In this document: one piece after another, positions 51,401 to 62,725 of the stretch | Position numbering within the stretch: position 1 is the first letter of the stretch | Layout of the letters: each line of letters starts with the position of its first letter | The notes under the pieces: model-generated | Told to the model about the DNA's origin: nothing | Database searches by the model: none | Seen by the model: the letters and a program-made list of their open reading frames with translations, nothing else | Translations under genes and position numbers: made by a program | Assembly (NCBI RefSeq): GCF_023703085.1 | Contig: NZ_JAMQJY010000003.1 | Span: 310,001-374,000, forward strand | Origin: Alkalicoccobacillus plakortidis | Lineage (GTDB): Bacteria > Bacillota > Bacilli > Bacillales > Bacillaceae_D | Reading direction: 5' to 3' | DNA length: 64,000 bases

Positions 51401-54400
51401 CTGGCATCCGTTTTGGATTGATCGACTCAACCACCTGTTCAAAAGGAATATCTGAATGTCTATAGGCACGCATATTTTGCTGTTTTACTCGTTCGACCAA
51501 CTCAGTAAATGTTGGATTGCCTCCTGTATTTGTGCGTAATACAAGTGTGTTAATAAATAGTCCAATTAAATGATGTAGTTGCTCATCTGAACGACCAGCA
51601 AGTGGTGTGCCAATTGCCAAATCTGTGCCTGCACCTAGCTTTGTTAATAACGAAGCAAGACTCGCTTGTAGAACCATATGCATGCTTGCTTGATGCGTCT
51701 GGCTTACTTGTTTTAGCTTTTGATAGATCTCTTCATCAATCATAAAGTCATACGTTTTTGCATCTACATCCGTAGTCGGTTGCCTCTTACCATCAACAGG
51801 TAGTGACACTTGTTCAGGAAGTCCTTCCAGTTCTTTTGTCCAAAACTCAGACTGTTGATGCAACTTCTCTTTTGAAACATGATGTTGCTGCCAGAGCGCA
51901 TAATCTGCGTACTGAAAGCTTAGTGAAGGAATCGCCGTTTCCTCACCAGCTAGTTTTTTGGCATACGCATCAGACAAATCACGTCCAAGTGTCGCTAATG
52001 ACCAGCCATCCGCCATGATATGATGCAGCACAATCACTAATGTTGCGGTGGTCTCTCCGGTTCGTAACAGCTGACAATGAATGGCTGACTCTTTTTCAAG
52101 ATCAAATGAATAGCGGACAACTGACTGTAATACTGACTCTTTTTGTTCTGAATGAATCCACCGCTCGACCAACATTTTTTTTGACTGCTTTATTGAGAGG
52201 ATTTTTTGATAAGTCTCTTCATTATCTTCAACGATCAACGTTCGAAGAGGTTCATGAGCACCGATCACATCTTGTACGGCACGCTCAATCAGTTGCGGCT
52301 TAATCGCCCCCTCCATTTCAATGATAAATGGAATATTGTACACAGGGTTTTCCTTATCTAATTGATGCAGAAACCATAAGCGCTTCTGTTCATTGGATAA
52401 AGGAATACGTGTTGGACGATCACGTGCAACCATCTTTGTTGCTGCAGTCGCTCCCCTCACCTGATTTGCTAGTTGCTCTACGGTTGGCGATTCAAAAATC
52501 TCACCTGCACTCATCTCAATTTGAAATGTGTTTCGAATCTTAGCAACAAGCTGAACAGCTAGAAGGGAGTTCCCACCTATAGAAAAGAAATGATCATCAC
52601 GTCCTACACGTTCTAGCTCTAAAATGCTCGCCATTAAGTGTGCAATCTGTTTTTCTTCTGTTGATCTTGGCTCAAGATACGCGCTATTTGACTCAGGTTT
52701 TGGTAATGAATTTCGATCGACTTTGCCGTTTGGTGTTAATGGAATGGCATCTAAGTGAACCACCTGACTTGGTACCATATACACTGGCAAACGTTCTGCT
52801 GCAAACTCTAGAAGATCTGCCTCTTGAACAAGATTCCCACCTTCAATATAGGCAACAATCCGCTCATTCCCTTGCTTTCCAAAAGTACTAGCAACAGCAT
52901 GACGAACTGCCGAATGAGACTGAAGCACCCCCTCTACCTCACCAAGTTCAATTCGATAACCCCGAAGTTTGATTTGAGAATCGGTTCGCCCTTGAAATGA
53001 AAGAGTTCCGTTTTCTTCATATCGAACGAGGTCGCCCGTTTGATACATTCTAGAGCCTGGTGCTCCAAATGGATTTGCAATAAACCGGGTTGCTGTAAGC
53101 GAAGACCTTCCTAGGTATCCATGGGCAAGTCCTGCTCCGGCAATATACAACTCTCCTACTGTTTTTGGACCAACTGGCCGTAAGCTTGTGTCCAATACAT
53201 ATAGCTGCGTATTCCAAATCGGACTACCTAACACTGTTTGCTTCTCAACTGAAAGCTCTTCAACCGCCGACCAAATGGTTGTTTCGGTTGGCCCATACAA
53301 ATTAGTCGCAGACTTTCCAACTGAGAGCATAAGATTTTTCAAATGGTCCGGTAATGCTTCCCCACCAACAAGTATATGTACATCACGTAATGACTCTGGA
53401 ACCTCTTCTAATAAAATCTGCCATAACGTTGGAGTTGCTTGCAGATGACTGACTTGATGTTTTTCCGAAAGTCTACCCAACACCTCTGGTTGCTGCACGT
53501 CTCCCTGCTCAGCTAAAACCATTTTTGCCCCTGACATGAGTGGTAGATATAACTCTAGAGCTGAGATATCAAACGCAATGGTCGTAACGGCCAAAAATAC
53601 ATCCTGCTCTGACAATGAGAACTGATCATCCATTGCATACAGAAATTGATTGAGTGCACCTCGAGAAATCACAACTCCTTTTGGTTTACCGGTTGAACCT
53701 GAGGTGTACATCACATAGGCCGGATCTTCCATAGATACCGAGTCATCACTGAATCCTTCTTCCACACGCACACCGTCTAATTCCTCTTCATTAAGTAGAA
53801 TCACCTCTGCCTCTCCAAAAGAAGGAGCATCTTTGGAAATAGAGCTTGTTGATATCACGTACGACACGTTTGCATGCTGAACCATATATTCAAGACGTTT
53901 TTTAGGGAAGCTCGGATCTAGTGGCAAATACGCTGCACCGATACGTAAAGTCGCCAAAAGCAGACACACCATCTCAGGAGACCGTTCTAACGAAACACCG
54001 ATCAATGTATTCTTTTTAACCCCTTTTGATCTAAGTAAAGACGCGATTTGCTCTACTTTATGGTCTACGTCTTTATAGGTATAGGCTGTGTTTTTAAATG
54101 CCAGTGCATATGCATCTGGTTGTTTTGTCGCCTGAATACGAATCGCATCCGTGAAAATAGGCTTTGGTACAGTTCGCTTTGTCTCATTTACATCACAAAT
54201 TACTCGTTGTTTTTCATCATTAGAAATGACACTAAGCTCCGCGACCTTTTTGTCTGTTTCAACAAGCTGCTGATAGATGCGAATAATAGCATCTGCGTGA
54301 TGTCTTACATCCGCCTCTGTATACAATTCCGGATTTCCATCAACCACAAGCTGATACTGATTAACTTCTTTTTGTTTATAAAATTGAATAGACAAATCTT

Positions 54401-55503
54401 CAACTGGTCCTGCTGACAACTGATGGACGCTACCAACCGCTTCACCAAATTTATACTCATAGGTAAAAGGTAGAATGTTGACGATTGGTCCGTAGATTTG
54501 CTCTTTACTACCTGATTTCCCCAAATCCATCCGCATCCATTCCTGACGATAGCGCCCGTGACGTTTGCTCTCCATTAGGCGCTTACGAACTTGCATCATG
54601 ACTTCAGATACGCGTTGATCAGGTGTAATCTGAATTTGAAGCGGTACGATATTCATCGTATTCGTCGGAACCGTTATCGCAGCTGAACCAAGACGATTCA
54701 TTAAAGGAAGCCCCATCACCACCCGACTTTTTCTAGTCGCATGCTCTAGATAAACGGAGACACTTGCTAATAACTTCTCTTCAATTGAATACGCCTTGTC
54801 AGCTTGTCCATCCTCTAGATCCAATGAATAACGGTGAAACTGCTTGTGAATCGTTGAATGACCTTCCGCCAAACTTACTCCCTCATTCTGCTTCAACAGT
54901 TCTTGCCAGTATTGCTTGTCTGCAGCAAGCTTAGAAGAAGTAAGATAATTTTCATCATCAGACAACCATTTACCCAATGTACCAAATGGTTTTAACCGAG
55001 GTTGCTTCTTCAAAACATGTGCAGTGTATAAATCAGCAGTGCGATTCACCAAGCAAGGTATAGCCATATCCATCAATGACTAAATGATGAATACACAAAT
55101 ACCAATAGTATGTTTCCTCACCTACCTTTAATAAGGCTAGTTGAAACAACGGACCTTCAGCAAAAGAGAACTGTGTTTCGGTTCGGCTTTTTTCCATCCA
55201 TAAAAAAGCTGCCTCATGTGGGTCCTCTTCCTTACTCATATCTAGCAAATCAATAGATGGTTGAAACGGTTTGTTAAGGATTTGGCTAACATGATCTGTC
55301 TCTTGCTTAAATGTCGTATATAACCCCTCTGCTTCCATCATGGTTTGAGTGATCGCCTCAATCAAAACATCCACCTGCACATGACCATTGATTTCGACAT
55401 ATTCAGCTGTGTTAAAATCCGAACCGCTTTGCCCTAACGTTTCTGCAAGCCAAATCCCTTGCTGAGCTTGGGTTAGCTTCTGTTTTATTGAAATTTGCTC
55501 CAT
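48487..55503 (-). CDS. dhbF: Bacillibactin NRPS DhbF (C-A-T-C-A-T-TE), three frameshifts
   Basis: About 2,337 residues after removing three extra bases (55049-55054, 49551-49556 and 48854-48859, all GCTTGG). C1 motif HHLVIDGYG, A1 with FDISALELYLPLM, T1 DHFFSIGGNSLLAVQL, C2 HHIMADGWS, A2 with FDFAVWEFWGALL, T2 DHFFDLGGHSLIAVEL, TE nucleophile GWSLGG and His in CRHKDMC. Reading A3-A6, the A1 code is DILQLGLIWK (glycine) and the A2 code DFWNIGMVHK (threonine). The TE trimerises DHB-Gly-Thr into the trilactone. Start ATG 55503 follows GAGGG nine bases upstream. Confidence 0.93.
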
Positions 55504-55530
55504 ATCTTGATCCCTCACATCTATTCAGGA

Positions 55531-56409
55531 TTAGCTGTCACGTTGACTCTCTTGTAAAAGCTCGCTCCACGCATCTACGGATGGAGACTCCGCTAACTCC
55601 GCAAAAGTGAGCTGATAGCCTTCACGATTCCACTGTTCACTAAGTGCCATCAGTCGAATGGAATCCAGACCTCGATCTAATAAGTTCTCATCATTTAAGA
55701 TAGATTCAGGCTGTTCATCTAAAAAAGCTGCAATATCCGCCTTGATCGCGTTTTTTGTTTTTGTACCTGAATCAGATTGCAGTTGCTGCATGCAATCGTC
55801 GGTCGTAAGTGTGTGCCCGCAACGAGTTGCTACATAATTTAATGAGTGTACATGGTGCTCTAACGAAAAATCAGCAAGCGCGTCACCTACAAAAAAGGAT
55901 TGGATATCATACATAAAGGCATCAACGGCTGTTGTTTGGCAGCCGATATGTGCATAGACACCCGTGATGATTAGTTGATCACGTCCTTGTTTCTGTAGAC
56001 GTTCTAAGAAATCTGAGCGTTGAAACGCACTATAACGCCATTTTGTTAGCTGTACATCCCCTTCTTCCGGTGTTAATGCTGAGACAATCGCTTCTTGCTT
56101 TGGATCGGCGGGCAGTCCTGATCCCCAAAAATCCTGAAGTAACGCTCTGTTTTCAAGTGATTGCTCACCAGGTTGTCCGGTGTAATAAACTGGGATGCCT
56201 AGAGATCGACAAACCTCTTTTAGCTTTTGAATATTCGAAAGTAATGTCTCAATGAGAGGTCCCTTTTCAAATGCATTTATAAAATACGTTTGCATATCAT
56301 GAATTAATAGAGCGGATCGATTTGCATCTACCTCCCAATAATCGACCCTATTTGTAGGCAAATCTTTTTTGGTTGGCATTGAATAGTCCTTTATTTTTGG
56401 TAGAGCCAT
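55531..56409 (-). CDS. dhbB: Isochorismatase with aryl carrier domain DhbB
   Basis: 292 residues. N-terminal isochorismatase (LLIHDMQTYFINAF with catalytic Asp; KWRYSAFQRSDF Lys; ITGVYAHIGCQTTAVDAF Cys) makes 2,3-dihydro-2,3-DHB. C-terminal carrier site LLDRGLDSIRLMAL (Ser) accepts DHB from DhbE. 27 bases before dhbF. Confidence 0.94.
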   Translation of the reverse strand: MALPKIKDYSMPTKKDLPTNRVDYWEVDANRSALLIHDMQTYFINAFEKGPLIETLLSNIQKLKEVCRSLGIPVYYTGQPGEQSLENRALLQDFWGSGLPADPKQEAIVSALTPEEGDVQLTKWRYSAFQRSDFLERLQKQGRDQLIITGVYAHIGCQTTAVDAFMYDIQSFFVGDALADFSLEHHVHSLNYVATRCGHTLTTDDCMQQLQSDSGTKTKNAIKADIAAFLDEQPESILNDENLLDRGLDSIRLMALSEQWNREGYQLTFAELAESPSVDAWSELLQESQRDS

Positions 56410-56424
56410 ACTGACACATCCTTT

Positions 56425-58044
56425 TTAGTTATTCATAAGTACTTTCTGCACAATTGCTTGTCTGAGCTGTTGTTTACTAACCTTACCTACTCCTGTTTCA
56501 GGAAAAGAGTCTACAAAGTGAACCACATCAGGGATTTTATAATCGGCAAGCCCTTTGCTTCGTAAGTAGGCTTTGACTTCCTTTGCTTCTATGGTGAAGC
56601 TTTTATTTAAAATGATATAAGCGCAAACTCGTTCGCCTAGATAGTCATCTGGTATAGCAACGATTGCCGCATCGAAAATTGTTTCATGAGCAAGTAATTG
56701 ATTTTCAACCTCTTCAGCGGCCACTTTCTCCCCACCTCGATTAATTTGGTCTTTCATTCGCCCTTGAACGATGAGATAACCATCATCTGTCACACTCGCA
56801 ACATCACCAGTTTTATAGAACCCATCTTGAGAAAACGACTTACGATTATGATCATCTGCCTTAAAGTAACCAGGGATCGTGTATGGCCCTCGTGTCCATA
56901 ATTCTCCAGCTATATTAAGTCCAAGATCATTCTCATGCTCATCTACAATACGAATTTCATCGTACTCTGACATCGGTTTCCCCTGCGTATAGAGAATTTT
57001 GTCCTCTGAATCCGTTAAGCGAGTGTAATTCACCAAGCCTTCAGCCATGCCGAATACCTGCTGGAGTGTACATTGGAAAGCAGGACCGATTCGTTTAGCC
57101 ACTTCTGCACTACACTTCGCCCCTCCCACTTGAATGACCTGAAGGCTCGACAGATCTTCCTTACGATGTTTAACCGCTTCTAGCCAAACAAGCGCAAGAG
57201 GCGGAACCAAAGCTGTAATCGTTACCTGTTCTTTTTCAATTAATTGAAACGCCTCATCCGCTGAGCCTGAATCAGCTAACACGATTCGTCCTCCACCAAG
57301 TAACAAACCAAGTACACCCGGTGAACTGAGCGGGTAGTTATGAGCAACTGGTAGAACCGCAAGATACACACTCTCTTCATTGATGCCGCATAACTCATTG
57401 CTGCGTCTGACGCTGTAATAATAATCGTTATGTGTACGAGGAATTAATTTTGGCAGACCCGTACTACCTCCTGATAGTTGAAGAAAGGCATATGAATCAG
57501 GATCCACCTTCACTTGAAGGTCCGTTTCACCCTCAAACTGTCCCGTTTCAACTAATCCATCCATCTCATCAAAAGAAAAAATATGGACCAGCTCTGGGCA
57601 ACTTTCCTTCACCTCATGAGCCAAACTTACATAGTCAAACCCCGTCCGCTTTTCAGACGTGAGATAGGCAACGGCCTCAACATGCATAGCAATATGAGAG
57701 ATCTCATGAAAGCGATGCGATGGCAGGCAAAACACTGGCAAAACGCCAATCTTAAATAACGCAAATACCCCCTCAAAAAAAGCAAACGAGTTAGGAAGCT
57801 GTACAATCACCTTATCCCCTTGTTTTAAACCAAATGCCAACAAAGCTTTAGCAGACCTCTCCACTCGATGATTAAGCTCAGCATATGTCAAATGTTGCCC
57901 GTGCCACGTTAGTGCCACCTTATCGGGATGAATACGTGCAAGACGTGTGAGCATCTCTCCAAACGTCTCATTCTCCCAAAGACCTAATTCCTTATATCGC
58001 TTCACACGCTTTTGATCCCACAATGGAAACCCATCACTATTCAT
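56425..58044 (-). CDS. dhbE: 2,3-dihydroxybenzoate-AMP ligase DhbE
   Basis: 539 residues. Standalone A domain: ESCPELVHIFSFDEM, LSGGSTGLPKLIPRTHNDYYYS, VFGMAEGLVNYTRL, GRMKDQINRGGEKVAAEEVE. Activates DHB and loads DhbB. AAAGGAGGT 7 bases before ATG 58044 (GTG 58047 is closer than ideal). The dhbC stop overlaps its start by eight bases. Confidence 0.94.
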   Translation of the reverse strand: MNSDGFPLWDQKRVKRYKELGLWENETFGEMLTRLARIHPDKVALTWHGQHLTYAELNHRVERSAKALLAFGLKQGDKVIVQLPNSFAFFEGVFALFKIGVLPVFCLPSHRFHEISHIAMHVEAVAYLTSEKRTGFDYVSLAHEVKESCPELVHIFSFDEMDGLVETGQFEGETDLQVKVDPDSYAFLQLSGGSTGLPKLIPRTHNDYYYSVRRSNELCGINEESVYLAVLPVAHNYPLSSPGVLGLLLGGGRIVLADSGSADEAFQLIEKEQVTITALVPPLALVWLEAVKHRKEDLSSLQVIQVGGAKCSAEVAKRIGPAFQCTLQQVFGMAEGLVNYTRLTDSEDKILYTQGKPMSEYDEIRIVDEHENDLGLNIAGELWTRGPYTIPGYFKADDHNRKSFSQDGFYKTGDVASVTDDGYLIVQGRMKDQINRGGEKVAAEEVENQLLAHETIFDAAIVAIPDDYLGERVCAYIILNKSFTIEAKEVKAYLRSKGLADYKIPDVVHFVDSFPETGVGKVSKQQLRQAIVQKVLMNN

Positions 58045-59240
58045 CACTCAGACCTCCTTTATTTGCACATTCAAGTGCTTGTAACATCGTTTGAAACTTC
58101 GCATGTGTCTCTTCCGCTTCTTCTCTAGGATCCGAGCTTGCAACGATACCTGCTCCAAGCAAACAACTCTACTTGCTCTGTTGACACTTCTGCGCAACGA
58201 ATGGCAATCGCCCATTCTCCATCACCAGCAGCATTTTCCAAGCCAACAAGTCCAGTGAAAAATGCTCTGTCTTCTTGTTCAATTTCTTTGATCTTCGCTG
58301 CTGCTTGGTCTCGCGAGAATCCGCAAACAGCTTGTGTTGGATGCAGTATCTTAGCAAGCGCACTAGCTGATTGATATTCGTTTTTTGGAACCGCCGTAAT
58401 ATATGTGGAAAGATGCCACATCGTTTTAGTTGCAATGACGGAAGGCTGATCCGGCACTTTAATGTCCTTGCAGATCGGCCTAAGCTGGTCGATAATCGCA
58501 TCAACCACAAACGCATGCTCATGCAAATCCTTTTCTGAACTCATCAACTCTTCCGCAAGTCGAACATCTTGTTTAGGATCACTTGTTCTTGGACGTGAAC
58601 CCGCCAATGGATTAATTGAGAGTTGATTTCCTTTTTTGCGCACAAGTAGCTCTGGACTCGCTCCCATTAAAGTCGTTTGTTCACTATGCCTACCCTCAAG
58701 ATCCACCGCAAATGTAAAACCTGCCTGATTAACACTCGCAAGGTTCGTTAGAATTTTTGTGCGATCTACGGTTCCATTGGTAATCAGCTGCAGCCTTCGT
58801 CCCAGCACAATTTTTTCAATTGCCCCTTTATTAATCTCAGCAACTCCCTTTTCAACCATTTGTTCATACATGTTCCTTTTAGGTATCTCCTCCCACTCAA
58901 TCTCACCGGATATCGCAGCTAGTTCACTCGGTTCACCACAATTTACACCCGACTCCTTCTGAACTTTTAATGGAATATGTAAAAATGGCTTTTGCTCACG
59001 ATTAAAAGGAATGGCTCCTACAATGACCGGATCTTTTATCCCTTGTTTACTTGCGGTATCAAATGCCAAAGCTAGCCTTGTAGAAAATTCGCGATCATTC
59101 ATCGGAACCGCATCAACCATTAATCCAACACCCTCGGAGCGTATCGTGCCTTCTGAACTTTTATAAAAAAATGGATGATTTCGGCTATCATACGATTCAA
59201 GCAATGACTCTTTTTTTTCTGTATTCAAACTCGAAAACAT
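58037..59240 (-). CDS. dhbC: Isochorismate synthase DhbC, frameshifted
   Basis: 400 residues after repair. Chorismate-utilising fold: EKIVLGRRLQL, NPLAGSRPRTSDP, MSSEKDLHEHAFVVDAI, LHPTQAVCGFSRDQA, EQEDRAFFTGLVGL. CCAAGC at 58155-58160 breaks the end; repaired ELFAGAGIVASSDPREEAEE restores the family C-terminus and moves the stop to 58037. Confidence 0.92.
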
Positions 59241-59259
59241 ACTTATACCCTCCTATTCG

Positions 59260-60031
59260 TTAGACACCAAGTGTGGCTCCACCATCAACGCATAGTTCCT
59301 GCATTGTGATATGCCCCGCTTGATCAGATAGCAAAAAAGAAACAGTCCCTGCTATATCCCGTACATCAGCAACCTTTTGAAGTGGAATACCTGTTTTAAA
59401 ATGATCAAGCGATCCAACAATCAGTTCGTCGTAGAACCCAGAATGACTATGCATCTGAGTAAGCATGTTTGTTTTAGTCGACCCTGGGTGCACAATATTG
59501 CAACGAATCTTAGAAGAAGCAAGTTCAAGACCTAGGCATTTTGTCACCATTGTCGCCGCCGCTTTACTAGGCGAATAAGCGCCCATATTCATTCTCGGTA
59601 GCTTAGAAGCATTCGAGGCAATCGTCACAAATGATCCTCCACCTTTTGCGAACAATGGTATCGTAGCTCGCGCAATGTGGAACAACCCCTTCACATTTAC
59701 ATCAAAGGATTCAGTCCAATCATCATCTGTGATCGTAAGCACCCCACCCAACTTAAGAACACCAAGCCACATAAACTACACCATCAATCATTTGTTCACA
59801 CTCACGAATCTGTTGAATCGCTCTCTCAACCTCCACTTTCGAACGAACATCCACTTTATGAATCATTGTGCTCGGTATACGTAATTCAGTTGCCATTTCA
59901 CTTAATGCAGCTCCATCTATGTCCGTAATCAAAACAGTATGACCTTCGGAAGAAAGAAGGCGGCTGATCTCAGCCCCAATCCCATTAGCTCCTCCAACAA
60001 CAAGGTACGTTTTACGATTAACCGAAGTCAT
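59260..60031 (-). CDS. dhbA: 2,3-dihydro-2,3-dihydroxybenzoate dehydrogenase DhbA, frameshifted
   Basis: 256 residues after repair. Rossmann loop VGGANGIGAEIS, catalytic Tyr-Lys in YSPSKAA, Ser in TIASNASKL. CCAAGC at 59762-59767 splits it at the usual A-G turn; repaired VVYVAGVLKLGGVLTI. First gene of the dhb operon. ATG 60031, GAGG and GGTGG upstream. Confidence 0.92.
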
Positions 60032-60053
60032 ATCCACCATCCTCACGCCTAAT

Positions 60054-60098
60054 TGAAAACAATTATCAGTAATTCGTTAATAATGATAATCATTTTCA
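60054..60098. promoter_or_regulatory. Two Fur boxes of the dhb operon
   Basis: TGATAATCATTTTCA at 60084-60098 and TGAAAACAATTATCA at 60054-60068, both 7-1-7 Fur sites with 15 bases between them. They cover the promoter region of dhbA and predict tight iron repression. Confidence 0.88.
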
Positions 60099-60456
60099 AT
60101 TAAATACGCAAATCCACTAAAGCAATACAGTAAATGACCAATCTCAAATTATGACAATTAGAAAGGATAAAAGTTTAGATGTTTTCACCGATATATAGTA
60201 TTAAAATTCGCATTTTCATTTCTAAAATCAATGATGATGTATTCTTTTTTGAGACTAATGGCTCAAAATGTGTGGTAGCGTATGTTTGAGGGAATAAAAT
60301 GCTTTAAAGGTTTTCGAAGAAGTCGTGATAAACAAGCATGACTTCTTGATAAATGCGGAGGGAATCTAAGTAGAAATTTCAAGCGAACTTTCTTACACTT
60401 GAATTCTAGTAAAAATGTTCATTTTTATTTCCGATTGTCAGATTACGCATTTGTAT
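60099..60456. other. Non-coding spacer upstream of dhb and array A4
   Basis: No open frame with a ribosome site. CTTG/CTTA words occur at 60345, 60392 and 60398 without fixed steps; possibly a decayed edge of array A4. Confidence 0.45.
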
Positions 60457-60626
60457 CTTGCTAAATTAGACGATCTTCTTGTTGTAACGAACCAACTTCT
60501 TATTATCTGGCTCTACGTCTGGGTATCTATCAGATTGGTCTGGATTAAAAAGCGATTCCTGTTGTTAACGTAGCCTGTTTCTTGCTATTACCTCTATCCG
60601 TCGTGGTTGTTTATTGTTTTTTCTTG
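60457..60626 (+). repeat. Phased CTTG array A4 (8-9 cores, degenerate)
   Basis: CTTG-like cores at 60457, 60478, 60499 (CTTA), 60519 (CTGG), 60540 (CTGG), 60559 (CTGT), 60581 and 60623, with steps 19-22 and one of 42 (core near 60602 missing). Located beyond the terminator of the gene ending at 60675. More degenerate than A1-A3. Confidence 0.6.
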
Positions 60627-60642
60627 GTAATGCCGTAAAAGA

Positions 60643-60681
60643 CAAAAAAAATAACCCAGCTTGGCTAAAGTGGGTTACTTT
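60643..60681 (-). terminator. Terminator of the 62.6-60.7 kb operon
   Basis: Arms AGTAACCCA / TGGGTTATT with eight T on the minus strand, overlapping the last codons of the DinB gene. Confidence 0.85.
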
Positions 60682-61136
60682 TCTACTTTTGATGATAGGT
60701 ATTCGTCAATTTGTACAAAATGGTGATGATCGTGTTTCACAAAAATCTTCACAAAGCTTTCTGGGGAAAAAGCTCGTTTGCCCCCACCTATCGTGAATCT
60801 AGTTTTAGTATCAAGTTGGGCAAGAGCTCCGATTATCTCCTGTCTTTTTTCAATAAATAGTTTAATGATTTCTTGAACTGATTTGCCCTGCAAACCTTGC
60901 AAGGCTTGGACATTTTGTGAATCATGATCAGGAAATCCTGGAAGGTCCGCACCTTGAGACATATTGCTCACCATATGCTGTAGATTATAGTTATCCCATC
61001 CATACAGATGTCCCACAATTTCTCTAATGGACCAAGCACCTTCTTTAATCGGAGTGACTAACAGCTGCTCGTCTATTTGCTTTAAACTCGCGATTTTATC
61101 TAATGATTTTTGATATTGATCTAGGTTTTTGTTCAT
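60675..61136 (-). CDS. DinB-family protein
   Basis: 153 residues from ATG 61136, sharing one base with the upstream stop (TAATG). Four-helix DinB bundle: EGAWSIREIVGHLYGWDNYN with metal His and HDHHHFVQIDEYL with further ligands (H-H-H). DinB proteins are metal-dependent thiol transferases of mostly unknown substrate. Last gene of a four-gene run. Confidence 0.8.
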   Translation of the reverse strand: MNKNLDQYQKSLDKIASLKQIDEQLLVTPIKEGAWSIREIVGHLYGWDNYNLQHMVSNMSQGADLPGFPDHDSQNVQALQGLQGKSVQEIIKLFIEKRQEIIGALAQLDTKTRFTIGGGKRAFSPESFVKIFVKHDHHHFVQIDEYLSSKVEK

Positions 61137-61597
61137 TAAACCATCCCTTCGTCTAATAAACTTTTCTTTGAAATCCACGCATAATTCTTTCTAGTGGTAC
61201 CCAAGCCAATAAGCTGCGGAGTACCCCAACCAGGCGCACCTTCTAGATTTTCAACATCAAGATAATTGTCAATCCTCACCTTGTCCCAAGCATGAATCAT
61301 CTCTCCGTTGCCAATTGATAAGCCTACATGTCCCCAATTCCTATGCTCACCATTAATAGGTCCTGAGCAATTATAAAATACAAAAGAACCTTTAGCAGGA
61401 GTACCAGTATTCATAGTGTCGCTATACAAATCGGCAGACTCCTTGGCACTGTCTCCGCCAAAAATCTCAATATTATTGCTTCTCTCTAACGCATCCTCCA
61501 CAAAAGCCAAACATATAAAAGCATACTCTACTGATCCCAAATGACTTTTTGCCCACTCTATAGCATGATCACTATACTCGCTAAAGTTTATGTCCAT
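61136..61597 (-). CDS. NlpC/P60-like amidase fold protein
   Basis: 153 residues, no signal peptide. Candidate Cys in YAFICLAFVEDALE and His in NWGHVGLSIGNGEMIHAWDK, in the NlpC/P60 order. The Cys context differs from the usual D-C-S-G. Its start overlaps the acetyltransferase stop by one base. Could act as a cytosolic amidase; family-level call only. Confidence 0.55.
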   Translation of the reverse strand: MDINFSEYSDHAIEWAKSHLGSVEYAFICLAFVEDALERSNNIEIFGGDSAKESADLYSDTMNTGTPAKGSFVFYNCSGPINGEHRNWGHVGLSIGNGEMIHAWDKVRIDNYLDVENLEGAPGWGTPQLIGLGTTRKNYAWISKKSLLDEGMV

Positions 61598-62181
61598 TAT
61601 TCAGTTCCTTTGAAATTGGCATTTTTAATGGAATAGATGACCATATCTCTAAATTGACCTTTGATATAATATTGTTCTTTTAGTACCCCTTCTAATTCCA
61701 TACCTAGCTTCTGAAGAACACTTGCTGATTGAACATTTTCGGTCATACATGGTGCTTTAATGATGTTTAGATTCATGTGTTCAAATCCAAAACGAGTAAC
61801 TTCTTTTGCTGCCTCTAAAATGAGTCCTTTGCCCCAAAAGTCCCTTGATAAAATAAATCCAATCTCTGCGCGATAGTGCTGCGGATACCATGTAACAAAA
61901 TCAAATGTACCGATGACCTTACTTGTCTCTTTACATTCAATTGCCCACGGAGCTAGTTTGCCTGATTCGTATTGCTTCATGATAAACGCAATAAATTGAT
62001 GGGTATCCTCAATGGTCTGATGGGTTTGCCAGGGAACATACTTTGATACATCAGGAACAGAGGTATACTCAAACATATCTTCTGCATCATCTACAGTGAC
62101 CTTTCTTAGAATTAGCCGCTCTGTTTCCAAGGGTGGTAAGTCATAAAATACATCTGAAACCTTCAATCGATCAACCCCCAT
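61597..62181 (-). CDS. GNAT acetyltransferase, RimJ/RimL type
   Basis: 194 residues. LETERLILRKVTVDDAEDMFEY, then AEIGFILSRDFWGKGLILEAA (acetyl-CoA pyrophosphate loop near G-K-G) and SASVLQKLGMELEGVLKEQYYIKG. Typical protein or small-molecule N-acetyltransferase. ATG 62181; TTG 62166 is an alternative start. Confidence 0.85.
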   Translation of the reverse strand: MGVDRLKVSDVFYDLPPLETERLILRKVTVDDAEDMFEYTSVPDVSKYVPWQTHQTIEDTHQFIAFIMKQYESGKLAPWAIECKETSKVIGTFDFVTWYPQHYRAEIGFILSRDFWGKGLILEAAKEVTRFGFEHMNLNIIKAPCMTENVQSASVLQKLGMELEGVLKEQYYIKGQFRDMVIYSIKNANFKGTE

Positions 62182-62185
62182 TCAT

Positions 62186-62635
62186 CTAATCCTTATTAAT
62201 CCTTTTAATAAGTTGCCTTAATGCACCAAGATGATAAGCCGAGTGAGCTAAATTGGCAAAAATGATTGTTAAGGCAATGGATGAGAGTTCCCGATGTTCT
62301 ATTAATTCAATGAGCTCGTTATATTCACGCTCAAGCCCTTTTTGTATCTCATTCCATTCTTCCTCATCAACCTGTTTGATTTTCCAGCTTATACTCCAGT
62401 CTTTTTCTTGATCAACGTTTTTAATTGTGTTCTTACACACGGTTATGTGGTACATCGTATGATGCGTATGGGCTGCAATGGTTGTCCCGTCTATATCTAA
62501 GGAGGCCTCCCTCGCAGAAATTCGACTAACTGTACCTATTAAACCAGACTCTTTTTTCGCTTCAGTGTACCAGCTGCTATTGCCTTCGGGTCCATAAAAT
62601 GTTTCTTGTAGGATGGTTTTGATTTCATTTTTCAT
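62186..62635 (-). CDS. DinB-like protein
   Basis: 149 residues; helix-rich with early HTHHTMYHITVCKN and late ANLAHSAYHLGALRQLI, where His residues could form the DinB metal site. First gene of the run, four bases before the acetyltransferase gene. Function unknown. Confidence 0.65.
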   Translation of the reverse strand: MKNEIKTILQETFYGPEGNSSWYTEAKKESGLIGTVSRISAREASLDIDGTTIAAHTHHTMYHITVCKNTIKNVDQEKDWSISWKIKQVDEEEWNEIQKGLEREYNELIELIEHRELSSIALTIIFANLAHSAYHLGALRQLIKRINKD

Positions 62636-62725
62636 GAATATCTCTCCTTATGCCTATTCAAGTTATTTGATGATTATCCCTCATTTACCCCAGCATCATT
62701 GGAACAAACTGTTTAATACATATCC

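Noticed and set aside
54048..54416. 122-residue plus-strand frame inside dhbF
   Set aside because: Shadow of the adenylation/condensation coding sequence; no ribosome site or family motif.
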